Of a stretch of DNA of 64,000 bases, positions 1-9,000 are shown in pieces. A model generated the notes under the pieces. It was given only the letters and a program-made list of their open reading frames with translations. It was not told where the DNA came from and made no database searches. The position numbers were made by a program, and so were the translations under genes. The DNA comes from Bradyrhizobium sp. 164 (lineage in GTDB: Bacteria > Pseudomonadota > Alphaproteobacteria > Rhizobiales > Xanthobacteraceae): NCBI RefSeq assembly GCF_023073715.1, contig NZ_JADPKA010000110.1, positions 310,001 through 374,000 on the forward strand, written 5' to 3'. The stretch's first letter is position 1. Each line of letters opens with the position of its first letter.

Positions 1-101
1 AGTTAACCGCCTTCGCACGCTTCCGCAGCGAAACCTCGCACCCGTGTTAGTGCAACTCGCGGTCCAATGCGCCGACAACACCTCAACACGAACAATGCCG
101 T

Positions 102-125
102 GGTTAACGCCTATGCGCATTAACC
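102..125. promoter_or_regulatory. Inverted repeat upstream of the methyltransferase gene
   Basis: GGTTAA (102-107) and TTAACC (120-125) form a 6-bp inverted repeat with a 12-bp spacer, about 110 bp ahead of the first gene. The rest of 1-232 shows nothing I can name. It could be an operator, but the spacing does not fit the CtrA consensus (TTAA-N7-TTAA). Confidence 0.2.
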
Positions 126-232
126 CGACCGTAAGCACTGCGATCAGTGAGATGGCGCGGCATCAGATTTGCTCTTCGGCCAAGCGAGTTTTTTCCTGTA
201 AATTTGAATAGAACAAGTGCGGTCAGAAAATC

Positions 233-1033
233 ATGAACAAGCCAGCGACGATCGAGTTCGCGACAGCCACGGCGATCAACGTCTCCGCGGCCACTCCCCC
301 CACCCAGGCGCTGCACGATCTGATCCCTGGCGAAGCCCGCGACAGCCTGCTCGCGATTCATGACGTGCTGCGCCGCGAACTGCCGCAGGGCCGGCTCGCC
401 ATCTATGAAGCCGGCGGTGGCTCGTGCAGCGTTCTGCCGCCGGACTTGCCAAGCCGCAGTCACATCACCGTCGTCGACATCGACGAGGATCAGGTCCGCA
501 ACAATACCTACGCGGACGTGGCGATCCTCGGTGACGTCCAGACCTACCGTTTTGGGCAAGAGACTTTCGATCTCGTCATCTGTTACAACGTGATCGAACA
601 TCTTCCCGACGTCGAAGCCGCACTGCTGAATTTCCGCGATGCGCTCAAGCGCGGCGGAATGATCCTGATCGGCGCCCCCAACCCGCGCTCGCTGTCCGGC
701 GTGGTCACCAAATACTCGCCGCATTGGTTCCACGTCTGGTTCTACCGGAATATCCGCGGCATCAAGGATGCCGGCCTGCCGGGCGAGCCGCCGTTCCCGA
801 CGTTCTTCCATCCGCTGGTGACATTGCCGAGGCTCGAAGCATTTGCGGCCGCCAACGGTCTCGAGATGATCTATCGTCGTGAAGTCGAGAGCCCGCGCTA
901 TCCCGAGATGCGCCGGCGCAAGCCTTTGTTTGCGGCCCTGGCCGACGCTGGGGCCACGGTGCTGAACGCCGTGCTGCCGCGCGGCACCGACGTCCGCCGC
1001 GGCGATTATCACGTCATCCTGCGAAAGAGCTGA
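233..1033 (+). CDS. Class I SAM-dependent methyltransferase
   Basis: A 266-aa soluble protein with a Rossmann methyltransferase core. Motif I is the glycine-rich EAGGGSCS (about residues 56-63), followed by the acidic strand end VVDIDEDQ, the DLVICYNVIEHLPD segment typical of post-motif II in Methyltransf_11/25 enzymes, and LKRGGMILIGAPNP. The acceptor substrate cannot be read from sequence. It lies 278 bp upstream of the polysaccharide genes on the same strand, so modification of a sugar or lipid carrier in surface-polysaccharide synthesis is plausible, but that is inference. The ATG at 233 begins the only long frame here, and the long antisense frame opposite it is a shadow. Confidence 0.85.
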   Translation: MNKPATIEFATATAINVSAATPPTQALHDLIPGEARDSLLAIHDVLRRELPQGRLAIYEAGGGSCSVLPPDLPSRSHITVVDIDEDQVRNNTYADVAILGDVQTYRFGQETFDLVICYNVIEHLPDVEAALLNFRDALKRGGMILIGAPNPRSLSGVVTKYSPHWFHVWFYRNIRGIKDAGLPGEPPFPTFFHPLVTLPRLEAFAAANGLEMIYRREVESPRYPEMRRRKPLFAALADAGATVLNAVLPRGTDVRRGDYHVILRKS

Positions 1034-1093
1034 CGCCATGCGCGCGCAGCGGATCGCACAACAAGCGAAGCTTCGCGGCCACGCTGCGCGCGG

Positions 1094-1106
1094 TAACGAA
1101 CCGTTA
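1094..1106. promoter_or_regulatory. Palindrome TAACG-AAC-CGTTA upstream of the Wzz-like gene
   Basis: Perfect 5-bp inverted repeat with a 3-bp centre in the 278-bp gap between the methyltransferase and the chain-length protein, about 205 bp before the start codon. This is the only clear symmetry in the gap and could be an operator for the downstream genes. No confident -35/-10 pair was found. Confidence 0.2.
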
Positions 1107-1311
1107 ATCTCTGAGCGACCTCAGCGTCGCCGCGACGCACCGAAGAACGACATGCGCTTAAACGCTTTGTTTGCCATTTCGGTGAATAGTCCCTCAATGA
1201 GTATGGTTAATTTTTCCTGTTGCGTTGATTGGGCACCTATATCCCGGGTGCGTGGCGTGAAACGAAGAGTAACCCCTCAGCCCGCGGCAGTTGGAATGAA
1301 AGCTGGGGATC

Positions 1312-3693
1312 ATGCTTGACTATAACCAGCCGATTGAGCGGGCCAGACCGGAGGCCCCGCGAGGAAAGCCTCAGGCCGGCTTCAGCGTGCTGGAGCTCGC
1401 CAATCTGCTCTGGCGGCGAAAGGTCGCGATTGCCGCGGCCGCCCTGCTCGGCGCGACGCTTGCGGTCACCATCGGCAAGAGCCTGACGCCGCGCTACACC
1501 GCCACCGCACAGCTCTATGTCGACCCGCGCGAGCTTCAGCTCGTCGATCGCGAGCTGACGCCGCGCGCCCAGGACGTCTCCGGCATGTCCATGGTGGTGG
1601 AGAGCCAGGCGCGCCTGATCACCTCCAATAGCGTGCTGCTCCAGGTCATCCAGCAAGCCGGCCTCGACAAGGATCCGGAATTCGGCGGCGGCGAGGGCAC
1701 GAGCCTGATGTCATCGCTGCTCGGCCTGATCGGCCTTCAGCCCCGCGCGCCCTCCGCTGCGGAAAAGAAGGAAGTGCAGCTCGCGGCGCTCGACGCGCTG
1801 AACCGGCACATCACGGTCCGCAAGACCGAGAAGAGCTTCATCGTCGACATCGAGGTCTGGTCGACGGACCCCGCGAAAGCGGCAATGCTCGCCAACACGC
1901 TGACCAATGCCTATCTTGCGGAATCCCGCAACTCGCAGGCCTCGGCCGCACGGCGCGCCACCAATGATCTCTCCGGCCGCCTGAAGGAGCTGCGCGAGCG
2001 GCTGCGCAACGCCGAGACCGCGCTTGCCACCTACAAGGCCCAGAACAATTTCGTCGGCACCCAGGACACGCTGATCAGCGACCAGCAGCTCTCCGCCAGC
2101 AACCAGCGGCTGGCCGCGGCCCGCGCGGCGACGATGGATGCGCAGGCGCGGCTCGACCAGATCGAGGCGAGCCGGCGCACGGCGGCGGATGCGGGCGCAA
2201 TCCCCGAGGCGCTGCAATCGCCGACGATTGCGAACCTGCGCGCGCAATATGCGGACGCCCGCAAGAAGTATGCGGAACAAGCCGGCGAGCTCGGCCCGCG
2301 CCACCCGGCGCTGCGCCAGACCGAGAAGCAGGTCGAGGATCTCAAGCGCACCATCAACGAGGAAATCGATCGCTTCGCCCAGTCCGCCAAGAACGACCTG
2401 ACGCGTGCCCGCGACTTCGAAGCCTCGCTCAACCGGGCGCTGGAAGCGCAGAAGCGGCAGAGTGTCCAGCTCAGCCAGGCCGCAGTCCGCCTGCGCGAGC
2501 TCGAGCGCGAGGCCGACGCCAGCCGCGACGTCTATCAATCCTTCCTCAAGCGTTCCCGCGAGACCGAGGAGCAGGAGAGCCTGAACACCTCAGCAGCCCG
2601 CGTCATCGGCGAAGCGACGGTGCCGCAGCGGCGCTCGTTCCCGCCGGCGATGAGCCTGTTTGCCATGATCGGCTTCATCTTCGGTGCGGTCGCGGCGTCG
2701 AGCTGGTTCGCTGCGGCCGAGCTCATGTTCGCTGGTGCGAGCGCGCCGGCGCCAACACCTGCCCGTCCACAGCGCACGCCGGCGCCGGATGCGACGCGAG
2801 CTCCGCAGCGCGCGCGGGCACCAGAGGTCTCGGAGGCCTGGCCGCCCCCGCAGGTCTCAGGTGCTCCGGAAGTAGAGCAAGCTCCGCCGGAACTTGCCGC
2901 ACCTCCGTTACAGCCTTCGATCGTCGAGAAGCCCCTGATCGAGAAGCCGCTGATCGCACGCCTCCAGGAGGCCGACGTCATTCATACGCTCGGCGCCATT
3001 CTCGCCACCGGCGGCAGCGTCGATCTCACCCGGCTGGGCTGGCCGACCCTGCGCCCCGGCTTTCCCCTCACCACGCTGCTCAATGCCTGGCGCGGCATGC
3101 GCGCTGCCGTGGCCCGGCGCGCCGGCGGCATGGCGATGCCGGTCATCGCGCTCGTCGGGACCGGCGAGACCACCGGGCGTAGCGTGGCCGCATTGAATTT
3201 CGCACTGGCCGCCGCGCGCGACGGCACCCGCGTGCTGATGATCGATGCCGATCATCAGGCGCGTTCGCTCTCGAACAAGGTCGATCGTCGCGGCAAGAAC
3301 GAGCCGAGCAGGCTCGGCTGGCTCTCGATTGGCAGCAAGGACGCCCGCGAGATCAAGACGGTCAACGGCATCTCGGTGCTGCCGGCCGCAGAGGGCGACG
3401 CCGGCAAGGCGGCCGACGCCATCCGCAAGGCGATTACACAGGCGCGAGCCGCGGGTGGCTATGATCTCGTGATCCTCGACGGCCCCGCGGTGCCGCTCTC
3501 GGCCGGCGGCCGCAAGCTGCTGGACGACACCGACGCGCTGGTGGCGGTGCTGCCGACCAGCCTCGACATCAACGACAGCCTGGAAGAGATCTTGACCACA
3601 CTCGGCCGCGCCGAGCGCAAGCTCGTCGGCGTCGTGCTCGACGAGCTCACTCCCGCAGCCCAAACGCGCCAGCGAGGCCGGCAATATGCTTGA
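1312..3693 (+). CDS. Wzz/GNVR chain-length and BY-kinase-like exopolysaccharide protein with degenerate Walker A
   Basis: A 793-aa inner-membrane protein of the polysaccharide co-polymerase 2a type. A Wzz domain begins with a membrane segment at about 38-56, followed by a long periplasmic coiled-coil/GNVR region (about 190-430), a second membrane segment at about 447-470, a Pro/Ala-rich linker (about 475-545) and a C-terminal cytoplasmic P-loop domain (about 605-793). The ATPase part keeps a Walker A' strand (VLMIDAD) and a Walker B strand (DLVILDGP). Its Walker A reads GTGETTGRS, with Arg where active BY-kinases have Lys, and the C terminus has one Tyr rather than a Tyr cluster. It probably controls chain length or export, but kinase activity is doubtful. 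Its stop overlaps the next gene by 8 bp, so translation is coupled. Confidence 0.85.
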   Translation: MLDYNQPIERARPEAPRGKPQAGFSVLELANLLWRRKVAIAAAALLGATLAVTIGKSLTPRYTATAQLYVDPRELQLVDRELTPRAQDVSGMSMVVESQARLITSNSVLLQVIQQAGLDKDPEFGGGEGTSLMSSLLGLIGLQPRAPSAAEKKEVQLAALDALNRHITVRKTEKSFIVDIEVWSTDPAKAAMLANTLTNAYLAESRNSQASAARRATNDLSGRLKELRERLRNAETALATYKAQNNFVGTQDTLISDQQLSASNQRLAAARAATMDAQARLDQIEASRRTAADAGAIPEALQSPTIANLRAQYADARKKYAEQAGELGPRHPALRQTEKQVEDLKRTINEEIDRFAQSAKNDLTRARDFEASLNRALEAQKRQSVQLSQAAVRLRELEREADASRDVYQSFLKRSRETEEQESLNTSAARVIGEATVPQRRSFPPAMSLFAMIGFIFGAVAASSWFAAAELMFAGASAPAPTPARPQRTPAPDATRAPQRARAPEVSEAWPPPQVSGAPEVEQAPPELAAPPLQPSIVEKPLIEKPLIARLQEADVIHTLGAILATGGSVDLTRLGWPTLRPGFPLTTLLNAWRGMRAAVARRAGGMAMPVIALVGTGETTGRSVAALNFALAAARDGTRVLMIDADHQARSLSNKVDRRGKNEPSRLGWLSIGSKDAREIKTVNGISVLPAAEGDAGKAADAIRKAITQARAAGGYDLVILDGPAVPLSAGGRKLLDDTDALVAVLPTSLDINDSLEEILTTLGRAERKLVGVVLDELTPAAQTRQRGRQYA

Positions 3694-4489
3694 GCGTCGC
3701 GTCAATTTCGAGGGACGGACGGCAACTGCCGACGTGCCGCGGATCACCGTCGGCGGCCTTCGCATGGCCGCGATCGACCTGGAAGCGACCGCCGATTTCA
3801 TGATCGAGGCGACCGATCCTGACAATCGCATCGGCCGTCCGCTGTTCCTGACTTCGGCCAATGGCGAGGTGCTGGCGCGCTGCTCGACCGAGCCGCAGAC
3901 CGAGCGCCTGTTCCGCATCGCCGACCTGATCAACGCCGATGGCCAGCCGCTGGTCGCGGCTTCGAAGCTACAATCTTGGTTTCCGCTGCCGGAGCGCGTC
4001 GCAACCACGGACCTGTTCCATGTCGTCGCGCGCAAGGCGGAAGCGCTCGGCCGCACCTTCTACATGCTCGGCGCCAGCGAGGCCGAGAACATCGCAGCGG
4101 TCGAGAACGTTCAGAAGATGTATCCGAACCTCAAGATCGTCGGCCGCAGCCATGGCTATCTGCGCGGCGAAGCGTTGCGCGCGAAGGTCCAGGAAATCAA
4201 CGCGCTTGCGCCGGATTATCTCTGGGTTGCGCTCGGCGTGCCCAACGAGCAGGCATTCGTGGAGGAATTCACGCCGCATCTCACCAATGTTGGCGTTATC
4301 AAGACATCCGGCGGCCTCTTCAACTTTTTGTCGGGCAGCCGTTCCCGCGCGCCGCAATGGATGCAGAAGATCGGGCTCGAGTGGGCCTGGCGCACCTGGC
4401 TCGAGCCACGCCGCCTGTTCTGGCGCTATTTGACCACCAACCCCCGCGCGCTCTATCTTCTCTTCAGCCGTAACCGACCCGTCCGTTAA
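3686..4489 (+). CDS. WecG/TagA/CpsF-family glycosyltransferase
   Basis: A 267-aa protein with the family layout: GRPLFLTSANGEVLARC near residues 52-68 (the 'N' loop), then INADGQPLVAASKL (the conserved DG-P-V segment), FYMLGASEAENI, and PDYLWVALGVPNEQAFVEEF near the C-terminal third. Family members transfer a sugar such as ManNAc, ManNAcA or glucose from a UDP-sugar to a lipid-linked acceptor at the membrane. The start overlaps the Wzz-like gene by 8 bp and galE follows after 19 bp, so all three are probably one operon for exopolysaccharide or O-antigen. Donor and acceptor are unknown. Confidence 0.88.
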   Translation: MLERRVNFEGRTATADVPRITVGGLRMAAIDLEATADFMIEATDPDNRIGRPLFLTSANGEVLARCSTEPQTERLFRIADLINADGQPLVAASKLQSWFPLPERVATTDLFHVVARKAEALGRTFYMLGASEAENIAAVENVQKMYPNLKIVGRSHGYLRGEALRAKVQEINALAPDYLWVALGVPNEQAFVEEFTPHLTNVGVIKTSGGLFNFLSGSRSRAPQWMQKIGLEWAWRTWLEPRRLFWRYLTTNPRALYLLFSRNRPVR

Positions 4490-4508
4490 GGGAAGAGCTG
4501 AACACGAC

Positions 4509-5501
4509 ATGACCGACCGACCGACCGTCCTCGTCACCGGGGGCGCGGGCTATATTGGCTCGCATGCCTGCCGCGCACTGACCGCCGCCGGCTATCAGCC
4601 CGTCGTTTATGACAATCTCTCGACGGGCCATCGCAGTTTCGTGACTGGCCCGCTGGTGACGGGCGATCTGCTCGACGGCACAGCACTGGCGCGCGCCTTC
4701 GCCGATCACAAGATCACGGCAGTGATGCATTTCGCGGCGGCGAGCCTCGTCGGGGAGTCCATGACCGACCCGCAGAAATATTACATCAACAACGTGCAAG
4801 GCACGCTGTCGCTGTTGCAGGCGATGCGTAACGCGAACTGCCATCGCATCGTGTTCTCCTCGACCGGCGCCGTCTATGGCAACGCCGATTCCAAGGAACT
4901 GCCGGAAGACTTTCCCTGCGTGCCAATCAACCCCTACGGCGCATCGAAATGGATGATCGAGCGCATGCTCGCCGATTACCGCGCGGCCTATGGCTTCGGC
5001 GCGTTCTGCCTGCGCTATTTCAACGCCAGCGGCGCCGACCCAGCCGGCGGCATCGGAGAACTGCGCGACAACGAAACCCATCTCATTCCGCGCGCCATGA
5101 TGGCGCTTCAGGGTCATGTCGACTTCGCAGTGTTCGGCGACGACTACGGCACGCCCGACGGCACCGCGATCCGCGACTACATCCATGTCACCGATCTCGC
5201 CGCGGCGCATGTGGCGGCACTGAAGCTTCTGGAAGAAGGGCATGCCGGCGGCAGCTTCAATCTCGGCACCGGCTCCGGCTTTTCCGTGCGCGAGATCCTC
5301 AACGCCATCAGGCAGGAGACCGGACGCGAGGTGCCACACACCGTCAAGCCGCGCCGCGCCGGCGATCCCACTTATCTGGTCGCGGATCCCTCTGCCGCGA
5401 AGAAGGTGCTGAACTTCATGCCGCGTCACTCCGACCTGTCTACGATCATCCGCACCGCCTGGGCCTGGCACCAGAAGGCGCATCCCTTCAGGTCGCGTTA
5501 G
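4509..5501 (+). CDS. galE: UDP-glucose 4-epimerase
   Basis: A 330-aa extended short-chain dehydrogenase that interconverts UDP-glucose and UDP-galactose. Visible are the NAD-binding TGGAGYIGSHACRAL at the N terminus, YDNLSTGHR, the catalytic Ser/Thr strand SSTGAVYG, the YGASK (YxxxK) pair, RYFNASGADP and DYIHVTDLA, all characteristic of GalE. Length is normal. It is third in the polysaccharide operon and would supply UDP-galactose to it. A 350-aa antisense frame spans the gene and is rejected as a shadow. Confidence 0.95.
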   Translation: MTDRPTVLVTGGAGYIGSHACRALTAAGYQPVVYDNLSTGHRSFVTGPLVTGDLLDGTALARAFADHKITAVMHFAAASLVGESMTDPQKYYINNVQGTLSLLQAMRNANCHRIVFSSTGAVYGNADSKELPEDFPCVPINPYGASKWMIERMLADYRAAYGFGAFCLRYFNASGADPAGGIGELRDNETHLIPRAMMALQGHVDFAVFGDDYGTPDGTAIRDYIHVTDLAAAHVAALKLLEEGHAGGSFNLGTGSGFSVREILNAIRQETGREVPHTVKPRRAGDPTYLVADPSAAKKVLNFMPRHSDLSTIIRTAWAWHQKAHPFRSR

Positions 5502-5727
5502 GTAACCGTCCTGCACCTTGCCGGCAGGGCCCTTCAGCGGCTAAAGAGAATGAAGAGACTATGACAACCGGCGTCGACCGCTTTTCCGGCCGCCGCATGT
5601 TTCAGGCCTGGCCGCCGATGGGAGCGGCAGACGTGGCTGCGCGACACGAGCCGTTCTTCAAACGTAAAGACCACGACCGAGTGCGCGCATCGGCCTGCTC
5701 AGGCGGACCCAAGGGAGCACGGAACGA

Positions 5728-6069
5728 ATGCATCAGGCCGCAAGCCTGCAATTCGAGCGCGTGGTGGAGGAGTTCGCCCGCTGGCTCGCTGTGCCCGAGG
5801 ACGAACGTTCGCCGGCGCCGGCCTGGTGGTGGGGACCCGCGATCGCGGTGCTCGACGTGCGCCAGCCTATGCCAAGTGCGTGGTCGCGCACGCTCGGCCT
5901 CGGCGAAGGATCGGCCTTTGCCGATGGCGCGCGCCTACTTCTCGCGCTGTTCGAGGATCAGACCTCACTGCCGTGGCCGGAAGATTTTCCGCGCAAGGCG
6001 GAAAGCAAGGATGACGACGTCCGCGAGCTGCACCCGCAGCCGTCAGATGACAGCGCGTTTCAGCCGTAA
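5728..6069 (+). CDS. Small conserved-looking protein of unknown function
   Basis: A 113-aa acidic protein preceded by AGGGAG at a good distance. It starts MHQAASLQFERVVEEFARWL, has a Trp-rich stretch (PAWWWGPAIAVL) and ends in a charged, probably disordered tail (KAESKDDDVRELHPQP). No domain is recognised. It runs convergently into the c-di-GMP gene and the two 3' ends overlap by 27 bp, so neither 3' untranslated region can carry a separate terminator. Codon bias supports this frame over the longer overlapping frame on the same strand. Confidence 0.6.
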   Translation: MHQAASLQFERVVEEFARWLAVPEDERSPAPAWWWGPAIAVLDVRQPMPSAWSRTLGLGEGSAFADGARLLLALFEDQTSLPWPEDFPRKAESKDDDVRELHPQPSDDSAFQP

Positions 6070-9000
6070 CGCTGCGGCATCGGTTGCGGCAAGGTCCGGC
6101 TCCGGCTGGAGCGGCGGCGCAACGGTCAGCTCCATCGGCCGCAGCAGTTCGGCCATCTGCCGCGCCGGCAGCGGCTTGGAGATCAGATAGCCCTGCATCT
6201 CGTCGCAGCCATGGGTACGCAAGAATGCCTCCTGCTCGGCGTTCTCGACGCCTTCGGCGACGACGGTCATGCCGAGCGCCTTGCCCATGCTGATGATCGC
6301 CTGCGCGATCGCCTGATCTTCCGAATCCTGCGGCAGGTCGCGGACGAAGGAGCGGTCGATCTTGATCGTGTCGATCGGGAAGTGCTTCATCAGCGACATC
6401 GACGAATAACCGGTGCCGAAATCGTCGATGGCGAGGCGAATGCCGCGGCTCTGTATGGCGTCGAGCACCTTGAGCGCGCGCCCGACATTGCGCATCATCA
6501 TGCTCTCGGTGACCTCAAGCTGGAGCAGCACCGGCGACATGCCGCTGGCGGCCAGCGCCTCATCGACGTCCTGCAACAGATGCTCGTCGGCAAACTGCCG
6601 CGGCGACAGGTTGACCGCCATCGACAGGGGCAGCAGGCCGCGGCGCTGCCAAGCCATCGCTTGGGCACAGGCTTCATTCAGCACCCAGCGGCCGATCGGC
6701 ACGATCAGCCCGGTCTCCTCGGCAAGCGGAATGAATTGCGCCGGCGAGACGTTGCCGAGATCGGGATGCGTCCAGCGCAGCAGCGCTTCCACTCCGGTGA
6801 TCTGGCCGGTCTCCATATCCACCTTGGGCTGGTAATTCAGCGAAAATTGCTGGCGCTCCAGCGCCCGGCGCAGCGCGCTCTCCAGCGACAGACGTTCGAT
6901 CGATTGCGTCTTCACTTCCTTCGAGAAGAAGCGATAGCCGTTCTTGCCGTCTTCCTTGGCGAGATACATCGCCATGTCGGCATTCTTGGTCAGCGTCTGC
7001 GCGTCGGAGCCGTTGGTCGGATACATCGCAATGCCGATCGAGGCCGTGGTGTGGCACTCGTGCCCGGCCAGCTCCATGGGCTCGGCAAGCACGGCAAGCA
7101 GCCCGCTGGCGATGCGCTGGACCTCGTCGATCTCGCCGCACCGGTCGAGGATCACCACGAACTCGTCGCCGCCGAGCCGTGCCACCACGTCGCTAGTCCG
7201 CAGCGCGCTCCGCAACCGACTCGCCACTTCGAGCAAGAGCAGGTCGCCGGCCTCGTGGCCGAGCGAATCGTTGATGACCTTGAAGCGGTCGAGATCGATG
7301 AACAGCACCGCAAAGCGGTGATCGTAGCGCTGCGCCGCGCCGATCGCTTCGCGCAACAATCCGTTGAATGTCTCGCGGTTCGGCAGGTCCGTCAGGCTGT
7401 CATGCGAGGCGAGGTATTCGATCCGCTCGTCGGCCTTCTTTTTCTCGTCGGCGCGATCGAAATTCTCCATCGCGAAGGCAACGTTGTCGGCAAGGCGCTG
7501 CAACAGCTCGACGAACTCGGCGGTGAACGTGTCCTTGTCGGTCGACATGTAGATCATGACGCCGACGGCCAGATCATGAACGATGAGCGGGATCGCCGCG
7601 CCCGACCGTGCGCCGTCGCCACGAACAATGGCGTGGAAGGCGCTCACGCGCTGGTCGTTGAGATAGTCGTTGCTGATGCAGGGCTGCCGGGTCCGGAACG
7701 CCGTGCCGGCCATCCCCCGACCTTCGGGGCGCTCGGGGTCGACCGAGAGGCGGACATTGCGCGTGGTGTCGGACGACGGTCCTGCGCTTGACACGATCTT
7801 GAGCTGGTCGCTGTCGGCGCCGGCGAGCGCAATGGTCGTCGAGGTGAACTTGGCGCCGTTCGATGCGGCGAGACACACGAGGTCGAACAATTCGGCGCGC
7901 GATTTCGCCCGCATGATCGCCTCGTTGGTCGCGCTCAGCGCCGCGAACATGCGGGTCAGGCGCTCCTTCTGCGCCTCGGTGCGGGCCTTTTCCTCGGCGC
8001 GGTCGAAATTGTCGAGCGCGAACGAGACGTTCTCTGCGAGACGGGCCAGCAGTTCGACCAGATCGGGCGTGAATGTATCCTCCTCCGGAGCAAGGAACAG
8101 CAGGATGCCGATCGGCTCCTGACCGGAACGTAGAAGCGGGAAACTGGCAGCGGCCCGGGTTCCGTCCTCGACCGCCTTGGAGTGCCAGTGTGCTGAGCGC
8201 GGATCGTGCATATAGTCGTTGACGACACTGGGCCGGCGCGTCCGCAGCGAGGTTCCAATGATGCCCTGGCCCTCGGGATGATCCGGGGCAATCGCGCAGG
8301 TGCGCCCGACCATTCGCTGCTGGAGCCGTCCCTTCACGGCGACGACCCGGACCAACTCACGTTTCTGGTCGATGATTCCAATCGTCGCAGAGGCGAACAT
8401 GCCGCCCAGCACGGCCGCCTGACATGCGACTTCGAACAGCTCCTCACGGGTCTCGGCGCGCATGATGGCTTCGTTGGTGGCACTCAACGCCGCGAACATG
8501 CCGCTCAGCCGGTCTCGCTGCTTGTCGGCCTTCGCCTTCTCCTCGGCGCGGTCGAGATTTGCGATCGCAAATGACACGTTGCGTGCGAGCCGTTCCAGCA
8601 GTTCGACCAATTCCGGCGTAAACGTGCCGATCTCGAGCGAGTTGAACAGGAACACGCCCTCCGTGCGGTCGCCGTTCAGCAACGGCAACACGGCGGAGGA
8701 CTTGACGCCGGTGCGGCGGGCACTCTCGTGCCAGGGTTTGAGGCGCTCGTCGGCGAGCAGGTCATTGGAGATGCACGGCTGCCCGGTGCGGAAGCACGTG
8801 CCGGTCAGGCCTCTTCCCTCCGGCACCTTGTCGGTCGTGGCGAATTTGAGTCTGCGTACTTCATCGGAGTACGGCCCTGCGGAGGCGACGACCCGAAGCA
8901 AGCCGGAGGCGGGCTCGGCAAGCGCGATCGTTGCCGAGCCGAACTTACCACCCTGCACTGAGGCCTCGCATACGAGATCGAACAGCTCGGCACGCGACGT

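Noticed and set aside
102..125. CtrA box upstream of the methyltransferase gene
   Set aside because: TTAA half-sites are 12 rather than 7 bp apart and inverted, so the consensus is not met.
4464..5516. 350-aa minus-strand frame opposite galE
   Set aside because: galE on the plus strand is unmistakable; the antisense frame reflects GC3 bias.
4949..6190. 413-aa plus-strand frame bridging galE and the 113-aa gene
   Set aside because: Overlaps galE in another frame and gives an Arg-rich translation without any domain.
6211..7791. 526-aa plus-strand frame within the GAF-GGDEF-EAL gene
   Set aside because: The minus frame carries all GGDEF and EAL catalytic motifs; the plus frame is a shadow.
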